From: Candidatus Poseidoniales archaeon
Lineage (GTDB): Archaea > Thermoplasmatota > Poseidoniia > Poseidoniales > Poseidoniaceae
Length of the DNA stretch: 37,234 bases
Assembly (NCBI GenBank): GCA_003602635.1
Contig: QQSJ01000054.1
Location: forward strand, 1-37,234
Direction: 5' to 3'
The notes below the pieces were generated by a model. It worked only from the letters and a program-made list of their open reading frames with translations. It was not told the DNA's origin and ran no database searches. Position numbers and translations under genes: made by a program. Shown piece after piece: positions 22,773-30,192 of this stretch (its first letter is position 1; every line of letters starts with the position of its first letter).

Positions 22773-25409
22773 ATGCAAGACGGCTCCAGCGATGGGCAGG
22801 GGAGCGACCCCGTGTCGGCCCGTGCCCGTGCCGGTTGGGACGTCTCGGGGCTCGAATTGGAGGTTCAGGCTCACCCCGAGCGTGCGGACCAAGCGTTGGA
22901 AGATTTCGACGCACGTTGCAGCCGTTTGACGCGCCTGATCGAACGGACGGCTGCGGTCGACGATGCGCTTGCGCGCCGTTCACCACCACCGATCGCCCCA
23001 ACCAAACAGGACATTGCTGACTTGGAACGGTTTGAATCGGCGTGGACGGAATGGAGCCGGCAACACCGACCTTACGGGCTGGTGGCTGAAGCGGCCAAGG
23101 CCGCGTGGGAAGACCGAGGTCGGGGCCAAGACCTCAGCGACCTGCTCAGACGGTTCGACCGGTTGGATCCTGCCTTTGCCATCGACGTGCACCGCCTCGA
23201 ACGGTCCCTCGCTGATCCTTCAACGCAAGCAGACCTGCACCGCGCCCTGCTCGATTTGGAAGCCGACCAAGAGAAGCAACGGGCTGCGATGCAGATCACC
23301 GTGGACCGGTTGGTGGCCGAAGGCTTGCCGGTTCCTCCCTTGTCCACCGCCACCCTGCTCGACGGTTATGACGCGCTCGAAGCGTGGACACGGCTCAGCG
23401 ACGATTTGCAGCGCATGCGCTTGAGCGTAGATCGGGACGTCAGGCCCTTTGACGCCAACGTCGCCGACCGCCTGCTCGGCCGAATTTCAGACGTGGCGCA
23501 AGCGGGGGACCGGAGCCTTACGGCCGACCTTGACGCAGAAATCGGCCGCATCGTTGACGGGTTTCAACGGCGCCTTGACCGACTCAATGCGACGCTCGAC
23601 GGGTGGAGAAACGAAGGCTACACGTTGCCGCTCGAAGGGCGGGCCTTGCCGCAAGACTTGCTTGATTGGGAAGCCAACTTCGACGAAGTTGAGCGTTTGC
23701 GTGCGCGCCACGGCGTGGCCTGGCGGCGGCTGAAGGAGATCGCTCATGTCCGCCCAGAGGAGGCTGCGCAAGCGGTGGCCCTTGCAGGAAATCTGGAGGC
23801 CACCGAGGCCTTCATCGACCACGTTGACGCCCTCCACGCAAGGTGGGGACAGGCCACGGCTCAAGCCCAGACCATGCTTGAAGCGTGGGAGTTGGAAGGA
23901 TTCGATACAGAGGCGTGGCACGCCCGTGTGCACCAGGATCCTGCTGCTGCGCTGCGCGATCTTGAACGCCACCAAGGGCACGTCCATCGTGCCATCGATT
24001 TGCGACGACGCATGGACGCGCTGGACCTTTCCGTTGAAGGCGAAGGGCCCCGCACGCACCACGACGAACTGCTTCGTACGGTGGACCTGACACCAGACCT
24101 GCTCGATGAAGTGGAGGCCTGGACGTCCCGGCTTGAACGTCGAACGTCACGCCACAGAAGCCTGATTCTTGAGGAGTGGACGGACCTCCGCCGACGAGGA
24201 TGGACGGACGACGTTTCGCCCCCTCCTTCGATGAGCCTCGCCGAGGCAGAGCGTCACGTCGACGCCATGCGGAAACGAGCCAAGGCCAAGCGGTTGGACG
24301 GAGGCATCGAGGGGCGAGTTCGACGTCGTGTGCTCGAAGAAATCGAAGCCTGGGCCGCCCAAGGTTGGGACGTCGAGGCTCTGAAAGCACGGCTCGAAAA
24401 CAATCCAATGGACGTCGGCATGGCCATGCCAGGACTCCGTCAAGCGGTGGAGGACCACAGGCGTCTCCGTCGGCGGCTCGAAGCGTTGCCTTGGGAACGA
24501 AATGCGGCCCTTGGGGCAGAGGTGCTTGAACGCATGCAACGCCCCGAAGCCTTGCTTGACCTCGCCCATGAGCTCCCCGATCTCGCCCGACGGCTCGCCT
24601 CATCCCCACCGGATTCCGATGCCCCAACATGGCGCGCTTGGCGCCCCACGCCCGCTCCATCAACCCCTTCGGCCCCGGTCGAGGGGGAGCCGACACCCGA
24701 ACCGGTTGAGGCTTCGGAAGCGTTCGCGGCCCCTGAACACGAACCTCCGCGCCCTGAACCTCCGGCTCCCCAACCGTCGCCCGCACCGCCTGAAGCCGAA
24801 GAGGAAGAAGAGGAGCCAGAAGAGGTCGAGGAGCATGTTCCCGAGATCGAGGACGTCGCTGAAGACGTGACAAGGGATGAGAAGACCCCGGTGATGCTGC
24901 GCACGCCCACCTCACGCACAGCAGCAGGCGAGGAGGACCTCCGGCCGATGCTGAGCGCCTTGATCACCGGTCTGGGACTTGACGCTCCGGATGCCTTGGA
25001 TGCTGGCAGCGTTCGACGAACGCTCGGACCTCATGTTCAGCAGCAACCCAAGGACATCAGGGTCACGCGACTTCTGAGGTTGATCCTTCGCTTGTTGCCC
25101 GAGGCTTTGGACGAAGCCTCCCTCACCCAGAAAGACCTCATTTCGAGGCTGGTGGGCATGGTGGACACCCTGAACGCGTGGACCTGCCTCAGGCTGCAAG
25201 CACGCCACCTACCAAACGGCCACGGGTTGCTTGAGGACGCCCTTGTGTTGGGTGAAGCGTTGGATCGCATTCCCGGACCAGGACGTCGCTTGCCGCTGGG
25301 AGAGGACACGCATGCCCTGCCGTCGCCAGGAGACCAAGAGGACCTCCAAGCAGAAGTCATGCGCCTTGACCAAGCGGTCAACCTGCCTTCAGCAGGCGGA
25401 ATTCGGTGA
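22773..25409 (+). CDS. Large helical-repeat protein of unknown function (878 aa)
   Basis: No family recognised. Three parts are visible. Residues about 1-620 are almost wholly helical and highly charged, with a loosely repeated unit of a Trp, three residues, Gly and an aromatic or leucine, then acidic helices: GWDVSGLELEVQAHPERADQ at 21, WRNEGYTLP near 277, WELEGFDTEAWHARVHQDPA near 372, LRRRGWTDDV near 470, and WAAQGWDVEALKARLENNPM near 527. Residues about 625-710 are a Pro/Glu-rich linker (PPAPQPSPAPPEAEEEEEEP). The last 165 residues form a separate helical domain (RLLRLILRLLPEALDEASLT). There is no signal peptide, so it is likely cytoplasmic. It is divergent from the TPR gene across 157 nt. 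Confidence 0.75.
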   Translation: MQDGSSDGQGSDPVSARARAGWDVSGLELEVQAHPERADQALEDFDARCSRLTRLIERTAAVDDALARRSPPPIAPTKQDIADLERFESAWTEWSRQHRPYGLVAEAAKAAWEDRGRGQDLSDLLRRFDRLDPAFAIDVHRLERSLADPSTQADLHRALLDLEADQEKQRAAMQITVDRLVAEGLPVPPLSTATLLDGYDALEAWTRLSDDLQRMRLSVDRDVRPFDANVADRLLGRISDVAQAGDRSLTADLDAEIGRIVDGFQRRLDRLNATLDGWRNEGYTLPLEGRALPQDLLDWEANFDEVERLRARHGVAWRRLKEIAHVRPEEAAQAVALAGNLEATEAFIDHVDALHARWGQATAQAQTMLEAWELEGFDTEAWHARVHQDPAAALRDLERHQGHVHRAIDLRRRMDALDLSVEGEGPRTHHDELLRTVDLTPDLLDEVEAWTSRLERRTSRHRSLILEEWTDLRRRGWTDDVSPPPSMSLAEAERHVDAMRKRAKAKRLDGGIEGRVRRRVLEEIEAWAAQGWDVEALKARLENNPMDVGMAMPGLRQAVEDHRRLRRRLEALPWERNAALGAEVLERMQRPEALLDLAHELPDLARRLASSPPDSDAPTWRAWRPTPAPSTPSAPVEGEPTPEPVEASEAFAAPEHEPPRPEPPAPQPSPAPPEAEEEEEEPEEVEEHVPEIEDVAEDVTRDEKTPVMLRTPTSRTAAGEEDLRPMLSALITGLGLDAPDALDAGSVRRTLGPHVQQQPKDIRVTRLLRLILRLLPEALDEASLTQKDLISRLVGMVDTLNAWTCLRLQARHLPNGHGLLEDALVLGEALDRIPGPGRRLPLGEDTHALPSPGDQEDLQAEVMRLDQAVNLPSAGGIR

Positions 25410-25415
25410 CCTTGG

Positions 25416-26654
25416 TCACGCCTTCTGGAACCAAACGTCGACGTCGTCGACGGCCTTGAATCCCTTTCCGGCCTTGGTGCCCACGAGGGTGGGAATCGCC
25501 GCAGTGGACGCGATCTCAACCATCCGGGCGTTGATCGTGCTGTTGATGACGATGGCCACGGCTCCGTCGGCTTCTTCCGCGATGTCGGCCAAGTCGCCGG
25601 CAGGAATTGGGTCGCTGGCTTCTCCGTCGGCCATGATCAACTGAGCGTGGTTCTTGTCCAGCCCATCGATGAGCGCGATCATGTCCTTGACTTCCTCAGG
25701 GGCTTCGTAGGACTCGTCCATGCCCTCGGCCCAATCTTTGTCGGGCACGCCGGCCTTGGCGTCGTCTTCCTTCTGCTTCTTCTCGAGACGGGCCGCGAAC
25801 TTCGATGCGGCTTCCTTCTTCGAAAGCGTGACCGTCACGGTCTTCTGCGGGAGAAGTTCCCATTCTTGGCCGACCGGCGCTTGCGCAACGAAATCGACCT
25901 TCATGGTCCCGTTCAACTGCTGGAAGAGCATTTCGCCACCGCGGTCTCCGTCAATCGCGACGATGACGGTGTCCTTGCCGTTGGCCAAATCGATCAGTTC
26001 CTGCTTGATGTCACCCGCACCGTCCGCGCTGATCGCGTTCTTGATGCCGCAGTTCAGCAAGTTTCGGACGTCGTTTCGTCCTTCGACGATGATCAGGGAC
26101 GCACTGGACTCGATGTTTGGCCCGCAGGTCAACCCGTGGAAGGCCTTCGCCTGGCCCACGGTAAGCACCGAGCGAACTTCCTCGATGACGGTCTTCGTGG
26201 CGGATTCGCCGGTGTTGACCATGTCGAGCAGGAGTTCCTTTGCACGCTCCACGACCGCCGTGCGCTTGGTGGCGCGGATGTCACGGATTTCGAGCACTTT
26301 GATGATGGCGTTGCACGGGCCAATGCGGTCGATGGTTTCGAGTGCACTTCCAATGATGGCCGTCTCGACGTTGTCAAGGCTGCTTGGGATGATGATCATG
26401 CCGTGGACCTTGCCGCCGCTCGTGTTCATCTCAACGTCAACGTGACCGACACGGGCCGTTCGCTGCAGTTTGCGCAGTTCAAGATCGTCTCCGAGGAGCC
26501 CCTCGGTTTGACCCATGATGGCACCAATGATGTCCTTGCGTTGGACGCTTCCATTGATCTTGATGTCTGCCCGGATTTCGTACTTCATGGCCGTAGCCTT
26601 TCCTCGTCCGCTGTTGTTCCCGCCGCCACCGCGGCCTCCTCTTGATTTTGACAT
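25416..26654 (-). CDS. dnaG: Archaeal DnaG-like primase (412 aa)
   Basis: The archaeal DnaG homologue, which has primase activity in some archaea and is also associated with the exosome in others. A Gly/Arg-rich N-terminal tail (SKSRGGRGGGGNNSGRGK) precedes the conserved N-terminal domain (KYEIRADIKINGSVQRKDII, IGAIMGQTEGLLGDDLELR). The Toprim domain follows, with the catalytic Glu in SLIIVEGRNDVRNLL (E191) and the acidic motif AIDGDRGG (235-240). The C-terminal part (HAQLIMADGEASDPIPAGDL, IAIVIN-like strand, ARMVEIASTAAIPTLVGTKA) is typical. ATG 26654 has GAGGTGA five bases upstream. The open frame upstream to 26849 is not family-like. The stop lies 6 nt from the convergent 878-aa gene. Confidence 0.94.
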   Translation of the reverse strand: MSKSRGGRGGGGNNSGRGKATAMKYEIRADIKINGSVQRKDIIGAIMGQTEGLLGDDLELRKLQRTARVGHVDVEMNTSGGKVHGMIIIPSSLDNVETAIIGSALETIDRIGPCNAIIKVLEIRDIRATKRTAVVERAKELLLDMVNTGESATKTVIEEVRSVLTVGQAKAFHGLTCGPNIESSASLIIVEGRNDVRNLLNCGIKNAISADGAGDIKQELIDLANGKDTVIVAIDGDRGGEMLFQQLNGTMKVDFVAQAPVGQEWELLPQKTVTVTLSKKEAASKFAARLEKKQKEDDAKAGVPDKDWAEGMDESYEAPEEVKDMIALIDGLDKNHAQLIMADGEASDPIPAGDLADIAEEADGAVAIVINSTINARMVEIASTAAIPTLVGTKAGKGFKAVDDVDVWFQKA

Positions 26655-26659
26655 GATGT

Positions 26660-26666
26660 TCACCTC
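26660..26666 (-). promoter_or_regulatory. Shine-Dalgarno site of dnaG
   Basis: The minus strand reads GAGGTGA five bases before the ATG at 26654. It is the same heptamer used before groEL, the SMR gene and the MobA-like gene, and it fixes the dnaG start. Confidence 0.65.
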
Positions 26667-26763
26667 ATTTTTGCATCCGCTCGCCCATCCCCGCCGAAGC
26701 GGAGGAAGCCGCCGCACGAAGCAGCAGCGTGAGTGTAAGGATGTCTTGCCCTCACGGAGCCTT

Positions 26764-26843
26764 CCATTTGAACCCTCCTTCAACAAAGAAGCGTGTTCGG
26801 GGGGTTTGAATTTCCAACAGCCGCGGCGAATGGATTCAAATGG
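26764..26843. repeat. Inverted repeat in the gap between dnaG and the TerB-like gene
   Basis: CCATTTGAA (26764-26772) is the exact reverse complement of TTCAAATGG (26835-26843), with 62 bases between. A further TTTGAA lies near 26805. The right arm covers the ATG of the TerB-like gene (26840). The gap is about 185 nt and serves both divergent genes, so operator function is possible; chance is not excluded. Confidence 0.3.
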
Positions 26844-27331
26844 AGGCATCGGGAAGGCGAGGTGTGCCCTCGCCTCGGAGCCCGGACCTTGACCGACTGG
26901 AAGTCTTCCGGTCTACCGTCGAGGTCATGCTCACGGACGGGGTGTTGACGCGCGAGGAAAAGCGGCTCGCCATCCGGCTCGCGACCGCGCTGAAGCTGAA
27001 GGAAGAGCAGCCTGCTCAAGCCTACGCAGCCGTGGAAAACGGCGACCCTCTTCCCGAAGGAGAGCCGATCGATCACGACGAGCAGCGTGAAGCGTACGGG
27101 AAAGTCGCCGCCGTGGCGCTGCTCAACGCCTCCTTGAGCCGAGACGAGTTCAGGGTGCTTGAGCACCTCCGAGAAGTGATGGGCATCACTCCAGAAGAAC
27201 ATGCAGATTTTTTGGGTCAGGCCGAGGAATTGGCCCGTCTCCGATTGAGCGACCCGAAGGCCATCGAGCGTGTGCGTGAGACCATCACCGACCTCAGCAC
27301 CATCGTGTTCTCAAGGCGGGACCGAGCGTGA
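26840..27331 (+). CDS. TerB-like protein (163 aa)
   Basis: An all-helical protein resembling the double TerB-like genes at the left end of the window. Residues about 22-55 read FRSTVEVMLTDGVLTREEKR followed by LAIRLATALKLKEE, and residues about 85-120 read YGKVAAVALLNASLSRDEFR then VLEHLREVMGITPEEH. The A-D-G turn is weaker here than in the other two (TDG and NAS), so acidic ligands are partly lost in the second half. The start at ATG 26840 is the first in frame; the first 18 residues are basic and Pro-rich. The following gene overlaps its stop by 4 nt (GTGA). Function unknown. Confidence 0.65.
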   Translation: MEASGRRGVPSPRSPDLDRLEVFRSTVEVMLTDGVLTREEKRLAIRLATALKLKEEQPAQAYAAVENGDPLPEGEPIDHDEQREAYGKVAAVALLNASLSRDEFRVLEHLREVMGITPEEHADFLGQAEELARLRLSDPKAIERVRETITDLSTIVFSRRDRA

Positions 27332-27975
27332 GCCAAGACCCACTTGATGAAGCATTGAAGCGGCATCTGCCAGCCCTTCCGAGGCCCAAGGCGCTTCCAA
27401 AACGCCTCGAACGCGTCTACGACGGCATGGGCGATCGTTTGGCCATGCGACATCATCTCGACCGGTACGACGAGGTGAGCGGCGGTCCTTCGGCCAGGGG
27501 CATCGACGACGAACTGCTTCGACGCATGGCTTCCTATCTCCTGAGTTTGGCTGAGGGGCGTTGGAGGAGGCTGGCCAAATCAATCCCTGCCTTGTGGAAG
27601 CGTGGGGGCCGAGAGCACCGAAAGATCGCCGGCATGCTCGTCGCGAACCTTCCGGAGGAAGCCCTTGGAGACGAGCGGTGGACCGTGTTTTCCATGTTGC
27701 TTCAGAACGACGTAGGGCTGGCTCCCGTCGTGGACGCAGCAGAGGAAATCCGTCGTGCCTCCGGCCAAGGCCCTTCCGAAGCATGGCTGCTCGCCATGGC
27801 CGCACAAGCGCCCTTGTGGCACCGCTATGCAGCGGTCATCGCCATGACGGGTCCGCCCGAAGAGGCGGGTGCTTCCGTCCACGATCTCGTGGCCTCCGTC
27901 GACGCGCCCAGCCGCATGTTCGAACGGTTGCGAGAGCGGTGGCTGGAGCGTCATGTTGATGCCCGCAGCGCCTAA
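27328..27975 (+). CDS. Hypothetical helical protein (215 aa)
   Basis: No family recognised. It is rich in Arg, Leu, Ala and Glu and mostly helical (LLRRMASYLLSLAEGRWRRL, EEIRRASGQGPSEAWLLAMA, APSRMFERLRERWLERHVDA), with no signal peptide or membrane span. The helix pairs could be HEAT-like, but repeats are not clear. The start is GTG at 27328, which overlaps the stop of the TerB-like gene in the string GTGA, so translation is likely coupled. A 69-aa unknown follows after 9 nt. Confidence 0.6.
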   Translation: MSQDPLDEALKRHLPALPRPKALPKRLERVYDGMGDRLAMRHHLDRYDEVSGGPSARGIDDELLRRMASYLLSLAEGRWRRLAKSIPALWKRGGREHRKIAGMLVANLPEEALGDERWTVFSMLLQNDVGLAPVVDAAEEIRRASGQGPSEAWLLAMAAQAPLWHRYAAVIAMTGPPEEAGASVHDLVASVDAPSRMFERLRERWLERHVDARSA

Positions 27976-27984
27976 ACGCGGCCT

Positions 27985-28194
27985 ATGGCGGAGCGGTTTC
28001 TTCCGACGGAAGACCCGGTCCGAGAAGCCGTCCTTCAGTGGACCGTGAACCGGGACGCGGCTGACGTGCGACGGTTGCTGACGTGGTTGCCCGATGCCCG
28101 TTCGTCGCGCGAACGTGAGGTCCTCATGGTACGCGTTCGTGGCTTGCTCGATGAGTTGACCAACGCCCTCGACGCGCTTGAAGCGATGAGGTGA
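27985..28194 (+). CDS. Small hypothetical protein (69 aa)
   Basis: No family recognised. It consists of two or three charged helices (DPVREAVLQWTVNRDAADVR, EVLMVRVRGLLDELTNALDA). The frame is supported by its tight fit: 9 nt after the previous stop and with its own TGA inside the GAGGTGA ribosome-binding site of the next gene. The acidic and arginine-rich composition suggests a protein-binding partner rather than an enzyme. Confidence 0.5.
   Translation: MAERFLPTEDPVREAVLQWTVNRDAADVRRLLTWLPDARSSREREVLMVRVRGLLDELTNALDALEAMR
28188..28194 (+). promoter_or_regulatory. Shine-Dalgarno site of the MobA-like gene
   Basis: GAGGTGA lies four bases before the GTG at 28199 and contains the TGA stop of the 69-aa gene. 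It sets the non-ATG start and implies translational coupling. Confidence 0.6.
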
Positions 28195-28198
28195 GCGC

Positions 28199-28768
28199 GT
28201 GGTTGGGCTGCTGCTGCTCGCAGGTGGGCAGAGCCGAAGAATGGGGCGCGACAAGGCGCGTTTGCACGGTGGCGTTCGAAGGATCTTGCGCGAAGCAAAG
28301 GCAGCCGGACTTTCGCCGCGCATCGTTCTTGCAGGACCGGCCCCCCGTGGAGCGGACCTGAAACGCGACGGGTGGCTCGACGAGGCCGACGACATCATCG
28401 ACGATCCCGAGGAGGCCACCTGCCTCCATGACGTGCTTGTTGCGGTCTTGAACGGCCACCTTCCACCGATGATCCTGACACCGTGCGACGCCGTTTCGGT
28501 GGATCAGGCCATGTTCACCCGCCTTGTGTCGATGGGTGCTGGGGTTCCCCTCGACGAGGAAGGGCGACGGCAGGTGTTGTTCAGCCATCTTCCAGAGGGC
28601 TGGGTCGCTGCACCGAACGCTCAACGACGCACGGAAGCGCTGTTTGAGGCGCTCGAGGACCACGGCCTTGGAACGGAAGGCGTGAAACTCCGAACCGTCA
28701 ACACGCCCGAAGAATGGGCGGCCATGCCCTCAGTCCAACCGGGGCGCGTCGATGGAAATGGCCCCTGA
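28199..28768 (+). CDS. MobA-like molybdenum cofactor nucleotidyltransferase (189 aa)
   Basis: The N-terminus LLLLAGGQSRRMGRDKARLH is the signature of MobA and its relatives (L-x-G-G-x-S-x-R-M-G-x-D-K), which attach GMP or CMP to molybdopterin. The middle strand MILTPCDAVSV carries the acidic residue at the position of the family's metal-binding D in PCD. TPEEW near the end matches the usual N-T-P-E-E/D-L. It is normal in length for MobA. No other molybdenum-cofactor gene is nearby, so a related nucleotidyltransferase role is possible. The start is GTG at 28199. The last 39 nt overlap the 3' end of the convergent purN. Confidence 0.83.
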   Translation: MVGLLLLAGGQSRRMGRDKARLHGGVRRILREAKAAGLSPRIVLAGPAPRGADLKRDGWLDEADDIIDDPEEATCLHDVLVAVLNGHLPPMILTPCDAVSVDQAMFTRLVSMGAGVPLDEEGRRQVLFSHLPEGWVAAPNAQRRTEALFEALEDHGLGTEGVKLRTVNTPEEWAAMPSVQPGRVDGNGP

Positions 28769-29371
28769 TGCCAAGGCATCGATGGCGCGTGGATACAACC
28801 GATGTTCCTCCACCTTGACCCGTGCGGCCAATCGTCCAACGTCGTCGCCATCCAAGACGGGGACCGTGGCTTGAGCGACAATGGGGCCTGTGTCCATGCC
28901 TGCATCGACGAAATGGACGGTGCACCCGCTTTCGGTCGCTCCAGCGAAGAGCACGTCGCGGTGGGCGTGGGCGCCGGGGAAGGCTGGAAGCAACGAAGGG
29001 TGGATGTTGAGCAGCCGTCCTTCCCATCGGGCCACGAAACCCGGTGTGAGCAACCTCATCCAGCCAGAAAGGATGACCGCTTCCACGTCGTGGGCCTCAA
29101 GTTGGGCCTGAACCAGCGCCTCATGCGCGAGGCGACGGGCGGTTCGGTCGGCCATCGACGGCAAGGGCACGGCTTCGACAACGCAGCCCATCTGCTCAGC
29201 ACGCTCCACGGCCCCTGCATCGGCGTGATCGGTCAACACCAAGACGGTCGTGTGGAGCACGCCCCCCGTGGCCCGCTGGTAACGCACCAAGGCTTCCATC
29301 CCAGAGCCCGACCCAGAGGCCAGCACCGCAAGACGCAACGGCGCCTCTGAGGTCGCGATGCGTGGACGCAT
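28730..29371 (-). CDS. purN: Phosphoribosylglycinamide formyltransferase (folate-dependent)
   Basis: Transfers a formyl group from 10-formyl-tetrahydrofolate to GAR in purine synthesis. LAVLASGSGSGMEALVRYQ is the N-terminal phosphate-binding loop. The catalytic core is complete: NIHPSLLPAFPG (Asn and His), GCTVHFVDAGMDTGPIVAQA (His and Asp). The C-terminus VKVEEHRLYPRAIDALASG is typical. At 213 aa the length is normal. ATG 29371 is used (MRPRIATSEAP); the open frame continues upstream but overlaps the DUF454 start region. Its 3' end overlaps the MobA-like gene by 39 nt. purH lies about 0.8 kb away on the same strand, separated by the oppositely oriented DUF454 gene. Confidence 0.93.
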   Translation of the reverse strand: MRPRIATSEAPLRLAVLASGSGSGMEALVRYQRATGGVLHTTVLVLTDHADAGAVERAEQMGCVVEAVPLPSMADRTARRLAHEALVQAQLEAHDVEAVILSGWMRLLTPGFVARWEGRLLNIHPSLLPAFPGAHAHRDVLFAGATESGCTVHFVDAGMDTGPIVAQATVPVLDGDDVGRLAARVKVEEHRLYPRAIDALASGAISIDAPRLD

Positions 29372-29422
29372 ACCTCGTGCAGGGTTGGACCGAACATGAG
29401 CGCTTCGGCCCGAAGACCGACC

Positions 29423-29428
29423 CTTTTT
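29423..29428 (+). promoter_or_regulatory. Possible TATA-like box for the DUF454 gene
   Basis: GACCCTTTTTGGCG lies about 27 bp before the ATG at 29453. The T-run is the only AT-rich stretch in the gap, and the spacing would give a leaderless mRNA. Weak evidence. Confidence 0.25.
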
Positions 29429-29452
29429 GGCGTGGCGTCCTGCCAACGCGGC

Positions 29453-29956
29453 ATGACGGAGGCCCCTTTGGAGAGGTTGTCCACCGTCGACGAGGTCATG
29501 GCGACGTACGCCATCACGTCCACTCCCGTCAAGCGCGTCGTCTGCTTGGCGCTTGGATTGATTTTCATCGTCTTCGCAATCATCGGCATTTGGGTTCCGG
29601 GTTGGCCGACGGTCTCATGGGCGGTTCCAGCGGCCTTCTTTTTCTCGATGTCCAGCCCTCGTTTGTTCCGTTGGACCTTGGAGAACCGCTGGTTCGGTTC
29701 GGCCTTGTTCGAATACTACGCGACGGGAAAAACCGTGCCAAAGCATGCCAAATACGGCATTGCGGGGTTCATCACCCTCTCGACGCTGCTTTCTGCCTAT
29801 GGCGTCTGGGCGGTCTCCGTTCGAGGTGACGGTGCCCTGTTGCAACCCTCCACATGGAACGGCGCTGACCCTGGCTTTGGCCCCGCCACGGTGTTGGCTG
29901 CAGGGCTGTTTGGCGTGTGGTTCATTCTGATCCGGGTTCGCACGCGGACGAGATGA
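29453..29956 (+). CDS. DUF454 (YbaN-like) membrane protein (167 aa)
   Basis: The family core is clear: VCLALGLIFIVFAIIGIWVP followed by GWPTVSWAVPAAFFFSMSSP and RLFRWTLENRWFGSALFEYY. The G-[IL]-x-x-P-G-x-P-T loop between the first two helices and the S-S-P-R-L-x-R-W-x-x-x-x-x-x-F-G segment define DUF454. Unlike the short bacterial members, this one has two further hydrophobic spans near the end (about 100-120 and 140-160). The start is uncertain: ATG 29453 is used from spacing to a TATA-like stretch, with 29396 and 29498 as alternatives. Function of the family is unknown. Its TGA is directly followed by the stop of the convergent DUF6356-like gene. Confidence 0.78.
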   Translation: MTEAPLERLSTVDEVMATYAITSTPVKRVVCLALGLIFIVFAIIGIWVPGWPTVSWAVPAAFFFSMSSPRLFRWTLENRWFGSALFEYYATGKTVPKHAKYGIAGFITLSTLLSAYGVWAVSVRGDGALLQPSTWNGADPGFGPATVLAAGLFGVWFILIRVRTRTR

Positions 29957-30166
29957 TTAGTCGTCATGCCCCATTCGACGTCTGACCCTGGCCACGGTGT
30001 TTTGTCCGGCCTTGTCGTCGACAAAAGGCAGCAAACCGTGCACCAGCAAGCGGGCGCTTCCAAGAAGGAACATGGCGGCCATGCTCCAAGCGGTGAAGAG
30101 GTGCGTGAACCAGTTCATGTTCACGTCGTTGAGGTGACCCATGAACAATCGGCAGAGGGCGGACAT
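29957..30166 (-). CDS. DUF6356-like small membrane protein (69 aa)
   Basis: The pattern WFTHLFTAWSMAAMFLLGSA-RLLVHGLLPF, then AGQNTVARVRRRM, resembles the small DUF6356 proteins: a His-containing helix, one transmembrane span with A-x-x-L-V-H-[AG]-L-[LF]-P-F, and a basic tail. Role unknown. The start is uncertain: the first in-frame ATG is 30166, while ATG 30118 (MNWFTHLF) matches the family start better and would leave 53 aa. It lies 26 nt downstream of purH and probably shares its transcript. Its TAA stop is flush with the stop of DUF454. Confidence 0.55.
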   Translation of the reverse strand: MSALCRLFMGHLNDVNMNWFTHLFTAWSMAAMFLLGSARLLVHGLLPFVDDKAGQNTVARVRRRMGHDD

Positions 30167-30192
30167 TTGGTCCTTCGCGTCGAACGGGACCT

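Noticed and set aside
21941-23020. 359-aa plus-strand open frame
   Set aside because: Mostly antisense to the TPR gene and then out of frame in the 878-aa gene; no recognisable domain.
23812-24915. 367-aa minus-strand open frame
   Set aside because: Antisense shadow of the 878-aa gene, Arg/Pro-rich with no family signature.
26655-26849. N-terminal extension of dnaG
   Set aside because: The added 65 residues are not family-like, and a GAGGTGA site precedes the ATG at 26654.
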